7,363 bases of DNA, taken from NCBI GenBank assembly GCA_002363515.1, contig DEVX01000059.1, forward strand, positions 1 to 7,363, given 5' to 3'. The position numbers and the translations under genes were made by a program. The notes below the pieces were generated by a model that was given only the letters and a program-made list of their open reading frames with translations, made no database searches and was not told the origin of the DNA. This document shows, piece by piece, positions 5,289 to 7,363 of the stretch (its first letter is position 1; every line of letters begins with the position of its first letter). This DNA comes from Candidatus Saccharibacteria bacterium UBA3225. Its GTDB lineage: Bacteria > Patescibacteriota > Saccharimonadia > Saccharimonadales > Saccharimonadaceae.

Positions 5289-7363
5289 TTAACGACGGCC
5301 TTTTTTCTTATTCTGGCGAGATTTCTTCTTACTCTTTCGCGCTTGATTACGCTTCGCATTGCGGTTTGTATTCTTTCCAGTAGCGGTCGCACGACGTTCG
5401 GCGGGCTTGCTGACGCCATGTTCATCCTTCGTAAATTCATCGTCGAGATTCTTTTCGCCGGCGGAGATCTCATTTACACCCTTTTCCGTAGCGGAATCGG
5501 CCATCTTAGTGAGCTCGGTTTCATATTTATCGTCGGAAACTTCGGCGACATCTTGCGGCCTGATTGAGAGGAGAATATGCATTACCTCTTCGCGCAAAGC
5601 GCGTTGGAGGCCATCAAAGAGCTTCTGGGATTCCGAGCGATACTCTACGAGCGGATCACGTTGACCAACGGAACGCCAGTGAATGCCCTCGCGGAGATGC
5701 TGCATATTTTCAAGGTGTTGCATCCAGAGAGTATCGAGGACGTTGAGGTAAACCTCGCGCTCAATTTTGTGCATGGTTTCTTCGCCAAACTCAAGCTCTT
5801 TATCATGATACATTTCTTCAACTGCCGCTAGAGCTAGACGATTGCGGTCTTTCTCTTTGCGCATGAGGCCAATTGTATCAATTAAATCGTCGTCTAAATC
5901 AAAGACGCGTTTGAAGTTTTCGGCAAACTTCTTGTTCACGCGAGAGCTAAATTGGACTAATTCGGCAATTTCTTCCTTGTAGAGACGAATGATTTCTGGA
6001 TGAATATTATCGCCATCAAGAATCTTGCGGCGCATCGTGTAGACTACTTTGCGGTGACGGTTAATGACGTTATCGTACTGAACAACGTTTTTGCGTGAGT
6101 CGAAATTGAAACCTTCTACGCGTTTCTGAGCCTGTTCGAGCGTTTTACTAATAGTACGGTTGCGAATCGGCATGTCGTCATCAATACCAAGACGCTGCAT
6201 AAGCATAGCAATGCGGTCGCCCTGGAAGATACGCATAAGGTCATCCTCGCAAGAAACGAAGAATTGCGTAGTGCCAGGATCGCCCTGACGACCACCACGA
6301 CCACGGAGCTGATTGTCGACGCGGCGAGAATCATGACGGGCGGTACCAATCACAACGAGGCCACCAAGATCGGCGACGCCTGGAGCGAGCTTAATATCCG
6401 TACCGCGACCAGCCATGTTAGTCGCAAGAGTGACGGCACCTTTTTCGCCAGCTTTAGCAATAATCGCCGCCTCACGCTCATTATTCTTAGCGTTTAAAAT
6501 CTCAAACGGAATGCCTTGTTGCTCAAGATATGAGGCAATCATTTCGTTGTTTTCGATAGAATCGGAGCCAATTAGTACTGGTTGGCCTTTTTCATGGTAC
6601 TCTTTGACCTCATTCGCAATTGCCTTTAACTTGGCAGCCGTAGTGCGATAGATGAGATCATCCTTATCGACACGAATAATAGGCTTATTCGGTGGAATCT
6701 GAATAACGTCAAGGGCGTAAATTTGCTGGAACTCTTCAGCTTCGGTGAAGGCGGTACCAGTCATACCGGAAAGTTTGCGATAGAGGCGGAAGAAGTTTTG
6801 GAAGGAGATCGTGGCAAGAGTGGTAGACTCTTGGCGAACAAGTACGCCCTCTTTTGCCTCGATAGCCTGATGGAGACCTTCGTTGTAGCGACGCCCCTGC
6901 ATGAGACGGCCGGTATGTTCGTCGACAATGATAACTTCGCCAGAGTTGGTTACGACATAATCCTTATCGCGATGGAAAAGGGTTTCGGCACGAAGAGCCT
7001 GTTCAAGATGATAAACGATGCGCGTATTATCAGTCGAATAGAGAGTGTCAATACCGAGAATCTTCTGAACTTTTTCAACACCTTCGTCGGTTAGGGCAAC
7101 CGTACGGCGCTTTTCGTCCACGACATAATCTTCATTAGCAAGCTGTGCGCAAACTTTGGCAAACTGATAGTAGCTCTCTGGGTTATCTGCGGCTGGCGCG
7201 GAGATGATCAACGGCGTGCGGGCTTCATCAATCAAAATCGAGTCTACCTCATCGACGATAGCGAAGTTAAGCTCGCGCTGACGAAGATAGTTTGCGTCTT
7301 TGACCATGTTATCGCGAAGATAATCGAAGCCGAATTCATTGTTCGTGCCGTAGGTAATATCGC
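5289..7363 (-). CDS. secA: Preprotein translocase ATPase SecA, N-terminus cut by the window edge
   Basis: SecA is the ATPase that drives unfolded preproteins through SecYEG at the membrane. The window shows 690 codons; by comparison with E. coli SecA about 175 N-terminal residues, including Walker A, are missing. Counting from the internal Met at 7307: DEVDSILIDEARTPLIIS (19-36, Walker B region), the preprotein cross-linking domain at about 37-165, SGMTGTAFTEAEEF (180-193), the second motor domain with NMAGRGTDIKLAPG (297-310) and the arginine-finger motif QLRGRGGRQGD (333-343), the scaffold helix, and the wing/two-helix-finger part LDTLWMQHLENMQHLREGI (524-542) with GQRDPLVEY (548-556). Instead of the usual C-terminal zinc-binding CxCx8CH/C module there is a tail of the last 36 residues with 17 Lys/Arg. 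The gene ends in TAA 73 bp before the M16 start. Confidence 0.98.
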   Translation of the reverse strand, partial: DITYGTNNEFGFDYLRDNMVKDANYLRQRELNFAIVDEVDSILIDEARTPLIISAPAADNPESYYQFAKVCAQLANEDYVVDEKRRTVALTDEGVEKVQKILGIDTLYSTDNTRIVYHLEQALRAETLFHRDKDYVVTNSGEVIIVDEHTGRLMQGRRYNEGLHQAIEAKEGVLVRQESTTLATISFQNFFRLYRKLSGMTGTAFTEAEEFQQIYALDVIQIPPNKPIIRVDKDDLIYRTTAAKLKAIANEVKEYHEKGQPVLIGSDSIENNEMIASYLEQQGIPFEILNAKNNEREAAIIAKAGEKGAVTLATNMAGRGTDIKLAPGVADLGGLVVIGTARHDSRRVDNQLRGRGGRQGDPGTTQFFVSCEDDLMRIFQGDRIAMLMQRLGIDDDMPIRNRTISKTLEQAQKRVEGFNFDSRKNVVQYDNVINRHRKVVYTMRRKILDGDNIHPEIIRLYKEEIAELVQFSSRVNKKFAENFKRVFDLDDDLIDTIGLMRKEKDRNRLALAAVEEMYHDKELEFGEETMHKIEREVYLNVLDTLWMQHLENMQHLREGIHWRSVGQRDPLVEYRSESQKLFDGLQRALREEVMHILLSIRPQDVAEVSDDKYETELTKMADSATEKGVNEISAGEKNLDDEFTKDEHGVSKPAERRATATGKNTNRNAKRNQARKSKKKSRQNKKKGRR

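Noticed and set aside
6723..7094. Plus-strand 123-codon ORF antisense to secA
   Set aside because: It lies wholly inside secA, whose motifs are unmistakable on the other strand; the antisense product has no recognisable features and no start signals.
1..7363. tRNA genes, CRISPR arrays, insertion sequences, recoded stop codons
   Set aside because: No cloverleaf-like segments, regularly spaced repeats, transposase frames or terminal inverted repeats were seen, and no real gene contains an in-frame TGA that would suggest the UGA-glycine code of some CPR lineages.

Overview
The window carries core housekeeping genes from a bacterium of moderate GC content that uses the standard genetic code: every real reading frame ends in TAA or TAG, and none is interrupted by TGA. 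The likely source is Candidatus Saccharibacteria (TM7) or another Patescibacteria/CPR lineage. This placement is an inference, not a proof. It rests on three things: the gene set (HrcA-type dnaK control, a TraX-family protein, an archaeal-looking UPF0200-like P-loop kinase, an M16 peptidase and a SecA with a basic tail), the scarcity of Shine-Dalgarno sites, and -10 boxes lying almost on top of start codons.

Layout, left to right. Positions 1-1031 (minus) hold the first 343 residues of DnaK. Behind it lies a complete heat-shock control region: a Shine-Dalgarno site, a perfect CIRCE operator, a consensus-like promoter with a 17-nt spacer, and a second, imperfect CIRCE over the -35. Positions 1168-1755 (minus) encode a six-helix YjdF/DUF2238-like membrane protein, divergent from a TraX-family membrane protein at 1804-2535 (plus) across a 48-bp gap. 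The TraX-family gene overlaps by 15 bp, tail to tail, a two-gene minus-strand operon: a UPF0200/dephospho-CoA-kinase-like P-loop protein (3104-3688) followed one base later by a TylF-like methyltransferase (2521-3102). The 210-bp gap at 3689-3898 holds the kinase promoter and a doubtful 43-codon plus-strand ORF. Positions 3899-5215 (minus) encode an M16 zinc peptidase, and 5289-7363 (minus) the C-terminal four fifths of SecA. Between these two, in 73 bp, is a plus-strand intrinsic terminator with no plus-strand gene to serve.

How the genes relate: DnaK (folding) and SecA (export) are general proteostasis genes. The M16 peptidase has no visible signal peptide and may be a cytosolic oligopeptide or presequence-type protease. 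The kinase and methyltransferase look translationally coupled and may share a small-molecule pathway, but the sequence does not show the substrate. I see no tRNA or rRNA gene, CRISPR array, insertion sequence or phage gene. Nothing here amounts to a new defence or mobile system. The most interesting signals are regulatory: the doubled CIRCE, the leaderless-looking promoters, and the orphan promoter/terminator pair before the peptidase gene.
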